43,182 bases of DNA. Origin: Verrucomicrobiota bacterium (GTDB lineage Bacteria; Verrucomicrobiota; Kiritimatiellia; Kiritimatiellales; Pontiellaceae). The position numbers were made by a program, and so were the translations under genes. Shown in pieces: positions 1-9,625 of this stretch. The notes beneath the pieces are model-generated. The model was not told the origin of the DNA. It searched no databases and saw nothing but the letters and a program-made list of their open reading frames with translations. The stretch lies in assembly GCA_024279685.1 (NCBI GenBank), contig JAJRRI010000076.1:1-43182 (forward strand), given 5' to 3'. The first letter of the stretch is position 1, and every line of letters starts with the position of its first letter.

Positions 1-169
1 CCGGATAAAATCATGTCCATCCTGTAATCCGGTCTAAATTTTTCTAGTTTAGCCACGTTCGCCATAAAAAAATTCGAAGCGCCTACTTTTTGCGTGGGAG
101 AGCGCAAAAAGCGAATGCGTGAATATTCTTTATGTTTTCGGGCGGTGGCTGTGGTAAAAACCGATCCAT

Positions 170-1093
170 ATGAAAGAAGAAATGAAAGATCCCCAAGTCG
201 CTGAAAAAGCGGGCATCGTGTCGATTGTCGGACGCACGAATGTGGGCAAGTCGACGCTGGTGAACCATCTGCTGGGCGAGAAGGTGAGCATCGTGAGCGA
301 TACGGTGCAGACGACGCGCAACTTAATCCGCGCGATTCTTACTGAGCCGCGCGGTCAGATTGTATTTCTCGACACGCCGGGCGTGCACAAAGCAACGGGC
401 GAGCTGGGCAAGAACCTCAATAAGACGGCGCGGTCAGCGGTTGAGGGGGTGGATGCGGTGCTGTTGGTATTGGATCGCTCGAAAAAGCCAGCGTTGGAAG
501 ACGACGGCTGGTTCCGCCGCATTGCCCGTGAAACGGGGCCTTGCATTATTGCGCTGAATAAATGCGATGTGCATTACGATCGTTCGGCCGACTATAAAAC
601 CTTGTGGGACGAGATTAAGGCGGAGAAGGAGAGTGCTTTGGAGCCGGTTTGGGTGGATGTTTCGGCCTTACATGGCGACGGAATGGAGGGGCTGCTCAAT
701 ACGCTCTTTACGCATACGCCGGAGGGGCCGGCTCTTTTTCCGGATGATATTTTAACGGACTATCCGCGTAAGCTCAACATGGCGGATGTGATCCGTGAAA
801 AGCTTTTCCATCGGTTGCATAGCGAGTTGCCGCATGCGGTTGCGGTTTGGATTGAGAATATTGACGAGCGGGAAAAGAAGTGGACGGTGGATGCGACGAT
901 CTATGTGGAGCGCCATTCGCAGAAGGGCATTGTGATCGGCGAGAAGGGGCGTCAACTTAAGTGGGTGCGCGAGCAGGCTGAGAAGGAGTTGCACGAAATG
1001 TATGGCGTACGCTTTAAGATTAAGCTCTGGGTGAAGGTTGAAAAAAATTGGCGTAAGAATTTTTGGATGCTCAAGAAATTTGGTTATGCTTAG
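170..1093 (+). CDS. era: GTPase Era
   Basis: GRTNVGKSTLVNHLLG P-loop, DTPGVHK, NKCD motifs and C-terminal KH domain (IVIGEKGRQLKWVREQAEKEL). Confidence 0.95.
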   Translation: MKEEMKDPQVAEKAGIVSIVGRTNVGKSTLVNHLLGEKVSIVSDTVQTTRNLIRAILTEPRGQIVFLDTPGVHKATGELGKNLNKTARSAVEGVDAVLLVLDRSKKPALEDDGWFRRIARETGPCIIALNKCDVHYDRSADYKTLWDEIKAEKESALEPVWVDVSALHGDGMEGLLNTLFTHTPEGPALFPDDILTDYPRKLNMADVIREKLFHRLHSELPHAVAVWIENIDEREKKWTVDATIYVERHSQKGIVIGEKGRQLKWVREQAEKELHEMYGVRFKIKLWVKVEKNWRKNFWMLKKFGYA

Positions 1094-1141
1094 TGCTGGG
1101 CGATGGGGTTTTGAGGAAGAGCGCCTTCGCGGAATGAACGC

Positions 1142-2215
1142 ATGAAAAAAACGGAACCCATGGATCGTCCGAGTAAGAGAGCGGAGGTGCGCCCGCTGAC
1201 CACGGATGAGCGCGCATCATTTGTGATCCTGTCGTTCTACATGGCGGCCTTTTGCATCTGCACCTTTTTATTTTTGGATTCGCTGGTGTTGCGGATTTTG
1301 GGTGTGACTTCGGGCGCGGCGGGGCTGTTTCTTTTTGTGGCGGCCTTTTTTAATACCGAGCGGCCGGAGAAGGGGCACTCGATTCATCCCCTGCGTTCTT
1401 ACCTCTTTAGTCTATTCACGACGCTGGTGTGTTTGTTTTTGATCCGATTTGTGGCGGGGATGATTGGTCATACCGTGGCGGCGGTGATCGTGGCCTATGG
1501 CGGGCTGCTGGTGTCGCTGGTTGTTTTGCGTAAGGCGGTAGTGCAGGTCGTCTCGGCCCTACTGGTTTTAACGTTCCTGTTTGTTGTGGTTAGCCACCGA
1601 GGTGCGGTGCTGGCGGGAGATATGAAGTTCAAAAATGTCGTACGGCAGTGCGGTCAGCTGGTCTTGCAGATGGGGCCGATTCAGAATATTTCGAATCTAT
1701 TGCTGACCGGAAGCTACATGAGTTATCTCTCTCGTATCGATTACCGCGATGACCAGATTAATATTTTAGCCATCCGTACGGTGGCCGACTCTGGAGACGA
1801 CGAGATCCGAAAAACGGTGGCCATCCTCAATTTTGTAAGCAACGAAATTTATTATATTTCCGATCCAAACGACGGAATTGAGCATGTCAAAGATCCAATC
1901 ACCACGCTCATTGCTGGGGGCGGGGACTGCGAAGATCAGACCCTCCTCCTCTGCTCCATGCTCGAAAGCGTAGGCGTAAAAACCTATATTGCTTTTACCG
2001 ATGATCATGTTTTTGCTTTGGTTCGATTTAGTCAGGAGGCCCCCGAACTTTCGGTTGCGCCGTACCTCTGGATCGAGGGACGGCCTTGTTATGTGCTTGA
2101 AGCCGCCGACCCGGGGGCAATCCTTGGCTGGAGCGCTACCGTTCCGGGGGATGTAAAGCAGGTTTTTGATGTGCGCGGGAAGTTTCCAGCGAAATTTTCG
2201 CTAGCTCCGGAATAG
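1142..2215 (+). CDS. Membrane protein with transglutaminase-like domain
   Basis: Several N-terminal TM segments followed by GGGDCEDQTLLLCSML (Cys region) and a DDHVFALV His motif. Confidence 0.75.
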   Translation: MKKTEPMDRPSKRAEVRPLTTDERASFVILSFYMAAFCICTFLFLDSLVLRILGVTSGAAGLFLFVAAFFNTERPEKGHSIHPLRSYLFSLFTTLVCLFLIRFVAGMIGHTVAAVIVAYGGLLVSLVVLRKAVVQVVSALLVLTFLFVVVSHRGAVLAGDMKFKNVVRQCGQLVLQMGPIQNISNLLLTGSYMSYLSRIDYRDDQINILAIRTVADSGDDEIRKTVAILNFVSNEIYYISDPNDGIEHVKDPITTLIAGGGDCEDQTLLLCSMLESVGVKTYIAFTDDHVFALVRFSQEAPELSVAPYLWIEGRPCYVLEAADPGAILGWSATVPGDVKQVFDVRGKFPAKFSLAPE

Positions 2216-2256
2216 CGCGGTGGGGTAGGTATTAAGGAAGCAATGAAGGGGCGAGT

Positions 2257-2718
2257 ATGAAAATTATGGTGGCGCGGATTCCTGAAGAAGGGTCGCAACT
2301 TGAAGGAGACGATCCTGGCTTGATGATGGAGTTGGATGAAGACCCGTCCGTTCAGTCCGTCGGCGATGTGCGATACGACGTGCATGTTCAGCAGGTTTCA
2401 GAGGAACTGGTCGTGCGCGGAACACTACGGCTGGCTCTCGATTTGAAGTGCGCAAGATGTTCCCAATTTTTCTCGACAACGGTGACCGATTCCGATTTTG
2501 TACGCGCCTATCCCGCATCTAAGGATACCGAATCGGTAGATACTACGATGGATTTTCGAGAGAATCTCTTATTGCACCTGCCGGCGTTTCCGGTGTGCAA
2601 TGAAGGATGTAAGGGATTGTGTGCGCAGTGTGGAGCGGATCTGAATAAGGGATTCTGCGCCTGCGAAAAACAGGAGCGGCCAAACCCGTGGTCGGCACTG
2701 GACAACTTAGATTTTTAG
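2257..2718 (+). CDS. yceD: DUF177/YceD family protein
   Basis: CxxC pairs (KCARC, CNEGCKGLCAQCGADLN) and position immediately upstream of rpmF. Confidence 0.85.
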   Translation: MKIMVARIPEEGSQLEGDDPGLMMELDEDPSVQSVGDVRYDVHVQQVSEELVVRGTLRLALDLKCARCSQFFSTTVTDSDFVRAYPASKDTESVDTTMDFRENLLLHLPAFPVCNEGCKGLCAQCGADLNKGFCACEKQERPNPWSALDNLDF

Positions 2719-2737
2719 AACGTGAAGGAGGATTGCT

Positions 2738-2926
2738 ATGGCAGTTCCAAAAAGAAAGACCTCGAAGAGTAGAACCGCAAGCCGCAAGGCTCAGAATACG
2801 AAGAAGCCAATCACCCGAGCTTCGAGCTGTGCACAGTGTGGTGCGCCGCAGCAACCTCACCACGCCTGCCCGAGTTGCGGATACTACAGCGGCCGCCAAG
2901 TTCTGACGGTTTCTTCCGACGAGTAG
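2738..2926 (+). CDS. rpmF: 50S ribosomal protein L32
   Basis: MAVPKRKTSKSRTASRKAQ start, zinc-ribbon Cys residues, yceD-rpmF-plsX synteny. Confidence 0.95.
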   Translation: MAVPKRKTSKSRTASRKAQNTKKPITRASSCAQCGAPQQPHHACPSCGYYSGRQVLTVSSDE

Positions 2927-2931
2927 CCCTC

Positions 2932-3945
2932 ATGCGTATCTCAATCGATGCGATGGGCGGCGACTTTGCTCCCCGGGAAATTGTTGCCGGCACCTTGCAG
3001 GCGGCTAAAAGTCTGAAAGGGCTTGAAAAGCTATTTTTGGTGGGCGACGAAACCGCCATTAAAAAACAGCTTAAAAAGCACAAGGGGCCGATCCCCAAAT
3101 GCATCGAAATCATCCATGCTTCCGAAGTGGTGGGCATGGGTGAATCGCCTGCTGTAGCGATCCGACGGAAGAAAGATTCCTCAATTGCCCGCGCTATTGA
3201 GTTGGTCAAGGACGGGAAGGCCGATGCGATTTTTTCCGCCGGAAATACCGGGGCCGCCGTAGCAGCTGCCACGCTCAAGCTCCGCACGCTGAAAGGGGTC
3301 ACCCGCCCAGCGATCGCCACGGTTATGCCCACGACCACCGAGACCCCCTTTGTCCTGCTCGATGCGGGGGCCAACCCTGACAGCACCCCAGAAATGATTC
3401 AGCAATACGCGGTGATGGGGAGTATTTATTCGCGTGAAATTCTTGGAACTGAAAACCCGAGTGTCGGCCTACTCAGCATCGGTGAAGAGGCCGCCAAAGG
3501 GAATGAGACCACCAAGAAATCTTTTAATTTACTCAAGCAAGCCCACCTTAATTTTATCGGCAACGTGGAAAGCCGCGACCTCTTCACGGGCAAAGTCAAT
3601 GTGGCGGTGTGTGATGGATTTGTCGGGAACGTCGTGCTCAAGACCTGTGAATCCGTCGCCCGCATGATTTCCAGTGGGCTTCAGGAGCTGTTCCGGAAAA
3701 ACCCGCTGCGCATGCTGGGCTATCTATTTTCGCGCGGGGTCTTTAAAGAGATGAAAAAAAAATCCGCCCCTTCCAGTTATGGGGGCGCACCCTTGCTCGG
3801 TGCAAATGGAGTGGTGATCATTGGTCACGGCTCGTCGAACGCCCATGCCGCCTTTAATGCAATCCGCGTGGCCAGCGAAGCGATTGATCATGATGTAAAC
3901 CATTTGATTGAAGCAGAACTAAAGCGTATAAACAACGGAACCTAG
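2932..3945 (+). CDS. plsX: Phosphate acyltransferase PlsX
   Basis: MRISIDAMGGDFAPREIVAG start at internal ATG 2932; DGFVGNVVLKTCE and GHGSSNAHA motifs. Confidence 0.95.
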   Translation: MRISIDAMGGDFAPREIVAGTLQAAKSLKGLEKLFLVGDETAIKKQLKKHKGPIPKCIEIIHASEVVGMGESPAVAIRRKKDSSIARAIELVKDGKADAIFSAGNTGAAVAAATLKLRTLKGVTRPAIATVMPTTTETPFVLLDAGANPDSTPEMIQQYAVMGSIYSREILGTENPSVGLLSIGEEAAKGNETTKKSFNLLKQAHLNFIGNVESRDLFTGKVNVAVCDGFVGNVVLKTCESVARMISSGLQELFRKNPLRMLGYLFSRGVFKEMKKKSAPSSYGGAPLLGANGVVIIGHGSSNAHAAFNAIRVASEAIDHDVNHLIEAELKRINNGT

Positions 3946-3964
3946 ATCTTCACGAGACGCGACT

Positions 3965-4960
3965 ATGGAACCGACCCGCACAGTTTCAATTATTGGAACC
4001 GGATCGTATGTGCCTGAAAAGGTACTCACGAACCAAGACCTCGCCAAAATCGTCGACACTTCCGACGAATGGATTCATTCCCGCACGGGGATGCGCGAGC
4101 GGCATATCGCCGCCGCCGATCAGGCGACCTCAGACTTGGGTACGGAAGCCGCCAAAGCGGCGCTGGCCGATGCTGGAATTGACGCCGAAGAAATCGACCT
4201 GCTCTTCGTTGCCACCCTTTCTCCCGATATGTTTTTCCCGAGCACCGCCTGTTTTGTTCAAGATAAAATCGGGGCTAAAAATGCTTTTTGCTATGACCTC
4301 GGCGCGGCTTGCTCAGGATTTTTATACTCCCTCGAGACCGCCAAAAATCAGATTGCTTGCGGTGCCGCAAAAACCGCCCTCGTAATTGGCGCGGAAAAAA
4401 TGAGCACCTTTATCGATTGGGAAGACCGATCCACCTGCATCCTGTTTGGCGACGGTGCAGGAGCGGCGGTTATACAGGCCGGGGGCGAAGGCCGCGGAAT
4501 TATGCAGGCGGCGATGGGGTCCGATGGATCACTGGCGAACCTACTCTGGACGCCGGGCGGCGGAAGCCGCAATCCCATTTCGCACGAGATGATCGACCAG
4601 CGTCAGCACTATTTAAAGATGCAGGGGCGGGAGGTCTTCAAGCATGCCGTCGTTCGCATGGCCGAGGCCGTGAATCAGGCGCTGGAAAAAAATAACCTCC
4701 GAGCTGACGAGATCAAATGTTTTATTCCGCATCAGGCCAATATTCGAATTATTGATGCGATTGTTAAGCGATTGGGCATTGCGGGGCGGGTCTATACGAA
4801 TGTTGAAAAATATGCTAACACCTCCTCCGCCGCGCTGGCGATTGCGATGGATGAAGCCGCTAAGGATGGAACCATCCAGCAGGGCGACTTGGTTGCATTG
4901 ACCGTGTTTGGCGGTGGTTTTACTTGGGGTGCTAACGTATTGGAATGGAGTAAATCATGA
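3965..4960 (+). CDS. fabH: Beta-ketoacyl-ACP synthase III
   Basis: Cys motif DLGAACSGFLYSL, His motif IPHQANIRII, Asn motif YANTSSAALAIA. Confidence 0.95.
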   Translation: MEPTRTVSIIGTGSYVPEKVLTNQDLAKIVDTSDEWIHSRTGMRERHIAAADQATSDLGTEAAKAALADAGIDAEEIDLLFVATLSPDMFFPSTACFVQDKIGAKNAFCYDLGAACSGFLYSLETAKNQIACGAAKTALVIGAEKMSTFIDWEDRSTCILFGDGAGAAVIQAGGEGRGIMQAAMGSDGSLANLLWTPGGGSRNPISHEMIDQRQHYLKMQGREVFKHAVVRMAEAVNQALEKNNLRADEIKCFIPHQANIRIIDAIVKRLGIAGRVYTNVEKYANTSSAALAIAMDEAAKDGTIQQGDLVALTVFGGGFTWGANVLEWSKS

Positions 4961-5862
4961 AACGAGCCATCGTATTTCCCGGACAGGGATCGCAATGTGT
5001 AGGCATGGGGCAGGATTTTGCTGAGGCTCTTCCAGAGTGCAAATCCATCTTCGATCAAGCCAACGAAATTCTCGGCTATGATCTCGCTAAAATTTGTTTT
5101 GAGGGTCCGCAGGAGAAGCTCAATAAATCCAACTACGCGCAGCTCGGATTGTTCGTGGCGAGTGCTGCGGCCTTCCGCACGCTGGAACTTCGGCAACCGG
5201 AACTTGAATACGACCTCCTCGCTGGGCATAGCCTCGGCGAATGGACCGCGCTCTATGTGGCGGGTGTGGTTAGCTTTGAGGATACGATCAAAATTTTACG
5301 AATCCGCGGCGAAGCAATGCAGGCCGCATGCGAAGAAAATCCGGGCGCCATGCTCGCTGTGATGGGCATGGATGGCGCCGATTTGGTCAAGCTGGCTCGT
5401 GAAGCGGGATGCTACGTGGCCAACTTTAATTCGCTGGCACAGACGGTTCTTTCCGGTACGGCGGAATCGATTGCTCAAGCGGAAGCTCTCGTGAAGGGTG
5501 CGGGGGCCAAACGGGCCATCCGCCTTCCCGTGGCTGGCGGATTCCACTCGCCGCTGATGCAACCTGCCGCCGACACCATGGCCGCCTTCCTGGCCGACCT
5601 TGATTTTGCGGAAACGAAGATTCCCGTGCTTTCAAATGTGACGGCCCAGGTGCATAAAAATAGCTCCGTGAAGGAGAATATGGTCAAGCAGATCACCTCT
5701 TCTGTGCAGTGGGTTTCAAGCATTCAATGGCTGGTTACGGATGGCGTGGAAGAGATCGTCGAGTGCGGGCCGGGCAAGGTGCTGGCAGGACTTATAAAGC
5801 GGATTGACAAGACCTGTTCAGTCCGTAACATCGGCCAATTAACAGATGTGGAAAATAAATAA
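4957..5862 (+). CDS. fabD: Malonyl-CoA:ACP transacylase
   Basis: FPGQGSQ and GHSLGEW motifs; overlaps fabH by 4 nt. Confidence 0.95.
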   Translation: MKRAIVFPGQGSQCVGMGQDFAEALPECKSIFDQANEILGYDLAKICFEGPQEKLNKSNYAQLGLFVASAAAFRTLELRQPELEYDLLAGHSLGEWTALYVAGVVSFEDTIKILRIRGEAMQAACEENPGAMLAVMGMDGADLVKLAREAGCYVANFNSLAQTVLSGTAESIAQAEALVKGAGAKRAIRLPVAGGFHSPLMQPAADTMAAFLADLDFAETKIPVLSNVTAQVHKNSSVKENMVKQITSSVQWVSSIQWLVTDGVEEIVECGPGKVLAGLIKRIDKTCSVRNIGQLTDVENK

Positions 5863-5871
5863 GGACGACCT

Positions 5872-6582
5872 ATGTTTGAACTAACCGATAAAGTGGCTTT
5901 GGTAACGGGCGCAGCGCGTGGACTGGGACAGGCGATTGCTCTTAAATTAGCGGCGGCCGGTGCGGATCTGGCCTTATGCGATCTAAATGCCGAATGGGCG
6001 GAAGAAACCGCCGCGCAAGTTAAGGCTTTAGGGCGTCGAGCTGAGTGCTACGGCGTGAACGTGGCTGAGGGCGAAAGCGTCACCGCAGGCGTCAAGGCGA
6101 TCGAAAAAGATTTTGGAAAGATTGATATTCTCGTCAACAACGCAGGGATTACCAAAGATGGCCTGCTGATACGTATGAGCGAGGATGATTGGGATGCGGT
6201 GCTGAATGTGAACCTTAAGGGAACCTTTCTCTGCACCAAAGCCGTTATGCGCGGGATGATGAAGAAGCGCTCTGGAGCCATCGTCAATATTGCTTCGGTG
6301 ATTGGCCTGATGGGCAATGCTGGGCAAGCGAACTATGCGGCCTCGAAGGGCGGTGTAATTTCTTTCAGCAAAACCGTGGCCAAGGAGTTGTCCTCCCGTA
6401 ACGTCCGCTGTAACGCGGTTGCGCCAGGGTTTATCCGCACTCCGATGACCGATGCATTGGGCGAAGACGTTCAGAATAAAATGAAAGAGCTCATCCCACT
6501 CAGCCGCTTTGGCGAGCCGGAAGATGTAGCTAATGTGGTTCTTTTTTTGGCCAGTGATGCCTCCGCGTACGTTACGGGATAA
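5872..6582 (+). CDS. fabG: 3-oxoacyl-ACP reductase, C-terminally interrupted by in-frame TAA; canonical tail continues to 6615
   Basis: SDR motifs [22 protein letters not shown] stops at ...SAYVTG-TAA and the same frame continues VISTCGGMVM-TAG (6583-6615). Confidence 0.9.
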   Translation: MFELTDKVALVTGAARGLGQAIALKLAAAGADLALCDLNAEWAEETAAQVKALGRRAECYGVNVAEGESVTAGVKAIEKDFGKIDILVNNAGITKDGLLIRMSEDDWDAVLNVNLKGTFLCTKAVMRGMMKKRSGAIVNIASVIGLMGNAGQANYAASKGGVISFSKTVAKELSSRNVRCNAVAPGFIRTPMTDALGEDVQNKMKELIPLSRFGEPEDVANVVLFLASDASAYVTG

Positions 6583-6655
6583 GTGATCTCAACGTGCGGC
6601 GGAATGGTAATGTAGTATTCAAACCTGTAAACCTAAGTAAAAGGAGATAGAAACC

Positions 6656-6895
6656 ATGGGACTCGAAGATAAAGTAAAAGAGATTATTGTTGAACAACTC
6701 GGCGTTAATGCAGACCAAGTTAAGCCTGATGCATCCTTCATTGAAGACCTCGGGGCAGATTCACTGGATACCGTGGAGCTGGTTATGGCATTCGAAGAAG
6801 AGTTCGGCGCTGAAATTCCGGATGAAGACGCTGAAAAAATGACCTCCGTGGGCGGAGTTGTCAAATACCTGACCGAAAAAGGCTTCGATAAATAG
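6656..6895 (+). CDS. acpP: Acyl carrier protein
   Basis: [21 protein letters not shown] phosphopantetheine site. Confidence 0.98.
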   Translation: MGLEDKVKEIIVEQLGVNADQVKPDASFIEDLGADSLDTVELVMAFEEEFGAEIPDEDAEKMTSVGGVVKYLTEKGFDK

Positions 6896-6918
6896 TTCGG
6901 CCTGTAAGGTTTTAAATG

Positions 6919-6951
6919 GCCGGAACCATCCTATGGGTGTTCCGGCTCTTT
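6919..6951 (+). terminator. Rho-independent terminator after acpP
   Basis: GCCGGAAC-loop-GTTCCGGC followed by TCTTTT. Confidence 0.75.
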
Positions 6952-6982
6952 TGGATTTTAGTTTCATAGTGAGGGATGAGTC

Positions 6983-8230
6983 ATGGAGCGGCGTGAAGTA
7001 GTAGTCACAGGTTTGGGCGTGGTTACGCCTGTAGCGAGCGAACTCGATCGATTTTGGGAAGCCATCAAAACCGGCCAGTCCGGGATTTCCCACGTTGAAA
7101 ATGTGGTGGATATCGATCAGTACCCCGTCACGATCGGCGGCGAGATTCGCGACCTGGATATTGAAAAATTCGTCGACAAGAAAGACGCCCGTAAGATGGA
7201 TCCCTTTTCCATTTGGGGCGTTGCTGCCGCCGCGATGGCCGTGGAAGATTCCGGTCTCGATCTCAATGCGGTCGATCTCCAGCGCGTCGGTGTGATTGCC
7301 AGCTCTGGCATCGGCGGCATGCAGTATATGCAAACGCAATCTGCCCGAGCGGTTGCGGGAGGACCGCGCCGCATTTCCCCGCAACTGATCCCTCAGATGA
7401 TCGTCAACATCCTCTCCGGATACGTGGCGATCAAGTATGGCTTCAAAGGCCCTAATTTTAGTGTCACCAGCGCCTGTGCTTCGGGTACGCACTCCATTGG
7501 CGAATCGATGCGCATGATCCAATACGGCGATGCCGATGTAATGATTGCGGGCGGAGCCGAAGCCTCGGTCGCGATGCTGGGGATCGGCGGCTTTGCTGCG
7601 ATGCGCGCCACGAGCCGGCGCAATGACGACCCGCAAGGCGCTTCCCGCCCGTTCGATAAAACCCGCGATGGTTTTGTCATGTCCGAAGGCGCCGGTATTA
7701 TTGTCCTTGAAGAGAAGGAGCACGCTCTTAAGCGCGGCGCAAGAATTTATTGCGATGCGGCCGGGTATGGCCGTACCTGCGATGCGTATCACATTACGGC
7801 GCCGTCTGAAGAGGCGGTCGAGGCCGGCCGAGGTATGTCGCTCGCCATTGCCGATGCCGGACTAAACCCCGCGGATATCGACTATATCAATGCGCATGGA
7901 ACCTCCACGCCGTACAACGATAAAGGCGAGACTCTTGCCATCAAGCGTGCCCTCGGGGAAGAGCTAGCCTATAAAGTGGCCATTAGTTCCACTAAATCGA
8001 TGACCGGGCACATGCTCGGCGCGGCAGGCGGAGTGGAAGCCGCCATCTGTGCCCTCGCGGTCCGCGATAGCATTGCGCCGCCGACCATTAACTATACCAC
8101 GCCTGATCCCGACTGCGACCTGGACTATGTCCCGAATACCGCGCGGAAAATGAATATTGATGCCGCACTGAGCAACTCGCTCGGGTTTGGCGGGCATAAC
8201 GCCACGCTCTGCTTCACGAAAAACAAGTAG
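6983..8230 (+). CDS. fabF: Beta-ketoacyl-ACP synthase II
   Basis: VTSACASGTHSIGE active site, NAHGTSTPYND, SSTKSMTGHMLGAAG. Confidence 0.95.
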   Translation: MERREVVVTGLGVVTPVASELDRFWEAIKTGQSGISHVENVVDIDQYPVTIGGEIRDLDIEKFVDKKDARKMDPFSIWGVAAAAMAVEDSGLDLNAVDLQRVGVIASSGIGGMQYMQTQSARAVAGGPRRISPQLIPQMIVNILSGYVAIKYGFKGPNFSVTSACASGTHSIGESMRMIQYGDADVMIAGGAEASVAMLGIGGFAAMRATSRRNDDPQGASRPFDKTRDGFVMSEGAGIIVLEEKEHALKRGARIYCDAAGYGRTCDAYHITAPSEEAVEAGRGMSLAIADAGLNPADIDYINAHGTSTPYNDKGETLAIKRALGEELAYKVAISSTKSMTGHMLGAAGGVEAAICALAVRDSIAPPTINYTTPDPDCDLDYVPNTARKMNIDAALSNSLGFGGHNATLCFTKNK

Positions 8231-8251
8231 TTTTTCGTTTGGGAAAAAGCA

Positions 8252-8284
8252 AAAGGCGCTCGGCATTCGCGGGGTGCCTTTTTT
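8252..8284 (+). terminator. Probable terminator after fabF
   Basis: AAGGCGC...GGTGCCTT stem (one wobble) followed by T-run. Confidence 0.5.
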
Positions 8285-8405
8285 TCGTTCTACTCAGCAT
8301 AAAAAGCCTTCTCGCCCTATCGACCCGCAGCCATATCAGAGTAGATTTTGATTGCTTGAAAGGGGATAATGTTTTATACGATATTTAAATTTCAACTGGA
8401 GATAT

Positions 8406-9011
8406 ATGATGAAAGGTCTGACCAAAAGTTTATTGAGCGTGGCAGTCATGGGGGGTGTTGCAGTGTCCAGTGCGGCGGAGTTTCCGCTCCGGGTAGATAT
8501 CGATGTTTCCACCAAACGGCATACTAACCAAATCGGCGCAGGCAATAGTGGAGAGGCCAAAATCGAGAACGTTCAGGTTTGTGTAAAAATCCGCAAGGCC
8601 GGTGGACAAGCCTACGAAGGTCAATTGACTGCGGAACTCCATATAATCGGACAGCAGATCCAGAGCGGCTTCTACGGCATCATCGATGTTGTGTCGGAAA
8701 ATTTCTACTTCACGAAGGAGAATGACAACACATTTGAGTTTAATACAAAGATGTACGCGATCGGTAAAACGAGCGGAAATATTAACGTAGGCGGAAAATA
8801 TGAAACGTACCTACTGGTTCTCGTTGACGCGGACGGAAAGGTCATTGAAACCCGCTCTGGCCGTTCGATTGGAGAGAAGGGCATTGCCTTTATCCGTGAG
8901 CTAGGGCCTATGACCCTATTTGACGAGGATGGAAATGTGATCGGCAAGGTGGAGAATCCAGGAGCCGCCTTCAAGGCCGCTGTTCCTGCGGCAACCTACT
9001 CCGGTGAGTAA
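8406..9011 (+). CDS. Hypothetical secreted protein
   Basis: 201-aa ORF with N-terminal signal peptide (LLSVAVMGGVAVSSAAE). Confidence 0.65.
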   Translation: MMKGLTKSLLSVAVMGGVAVSSAAEFPLRVDIDVSTKRHTNQIGAGNSGEAKIENVQVCVKIRKAGGQAYEGQLTAELHIIGQQIQSGFYGIIDVVSENFYFTKENDNTFEFNTKMYAIGKTSGNINVGGKYETYLLVLVDADGKVIETRSGRSIGEKGIAFIRELGPMTLFDEDGNVIGKVENPGAAFKAAVPAATYSGE

Positions 9012-9157
9012 TCCCCCGAGCTGTGAATGGCTTGGAAAGGCGGCTCTTGGTTAGGGTCGCTTTTTTTATTCAAATGGGCCAGTAGACGGCGCACCCCAAA
9101 ACGGTTGGTTTTGCACTGATACTTCTCATAGACTCTACTTTTAGTACGTCATAAGGA

Positions 9158-9613
9158 ATGAAACAGAAAATGAATCTAAAAAAAGTACTTTCACCGGATG
9201 TGGTGTGGGTCGATCTCAAGGCCGACAGCAAGCAGGGGATTATCGAGGAGATGATCGCTCGCCTGGGTGCGGCGGGCAAGATCAAGGATCGTGATGCCGC
9301 GCTGCAATCGGTGCTTGACCGCGAAGAAAAAATGTCTACCGGGATGCAGAATGGAGTCGCCATCCCGCATGGTAAAACAGATGCCGTGAAGTCGCTTGTT
9401 GTCGCGGTTGGTCTTAACAAAGCAGGGGTCCACTTTGACTCGTTAGACGGTTCTCCCTGCACGATTTTTATCATGACGCTCTCGCCCCTTAAGCGCCAAG
9501 GGCCGCATATACAGTTTTTAGCCGAGATCAGCCAGTTGCTCGGTCAGTCTGCCGCGCGCGAAAAACTACTGGCTTGCCAGACCTCGGGCGATATTTACGA
9601 CCTCCTGACTTGA
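9158..9613 (+). CDS. PTS IIA domain protein (nitrogen/fructose type)
   Basis: MQNGVAIPHGKTDAV active-site His motif; KQGIIEEMIARL. Confidence 0.85.
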   Translation: MKQKMNLKKVLSPDVVWVDLKADSKQGIIEEMIARLGAAGKIKDRDAALQSVLDREEKMSTGMQNGVAIPHGKTDAVKSLVVAVGLNKAGVHFDSLDGSPCTIFIMTLSPLKRQGPHIQFLAEISQLLGQSAAREKLLACQTSGDIYDLLT

Positions 9614-9625
9614 AGATAACGTACG

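Noticed and set aside
6761-7792. 343-aa minus-strand ORF opposite acpP/fabF
   Set aside because: Antisense shadow of well-supported genes; no recognisable motifs.
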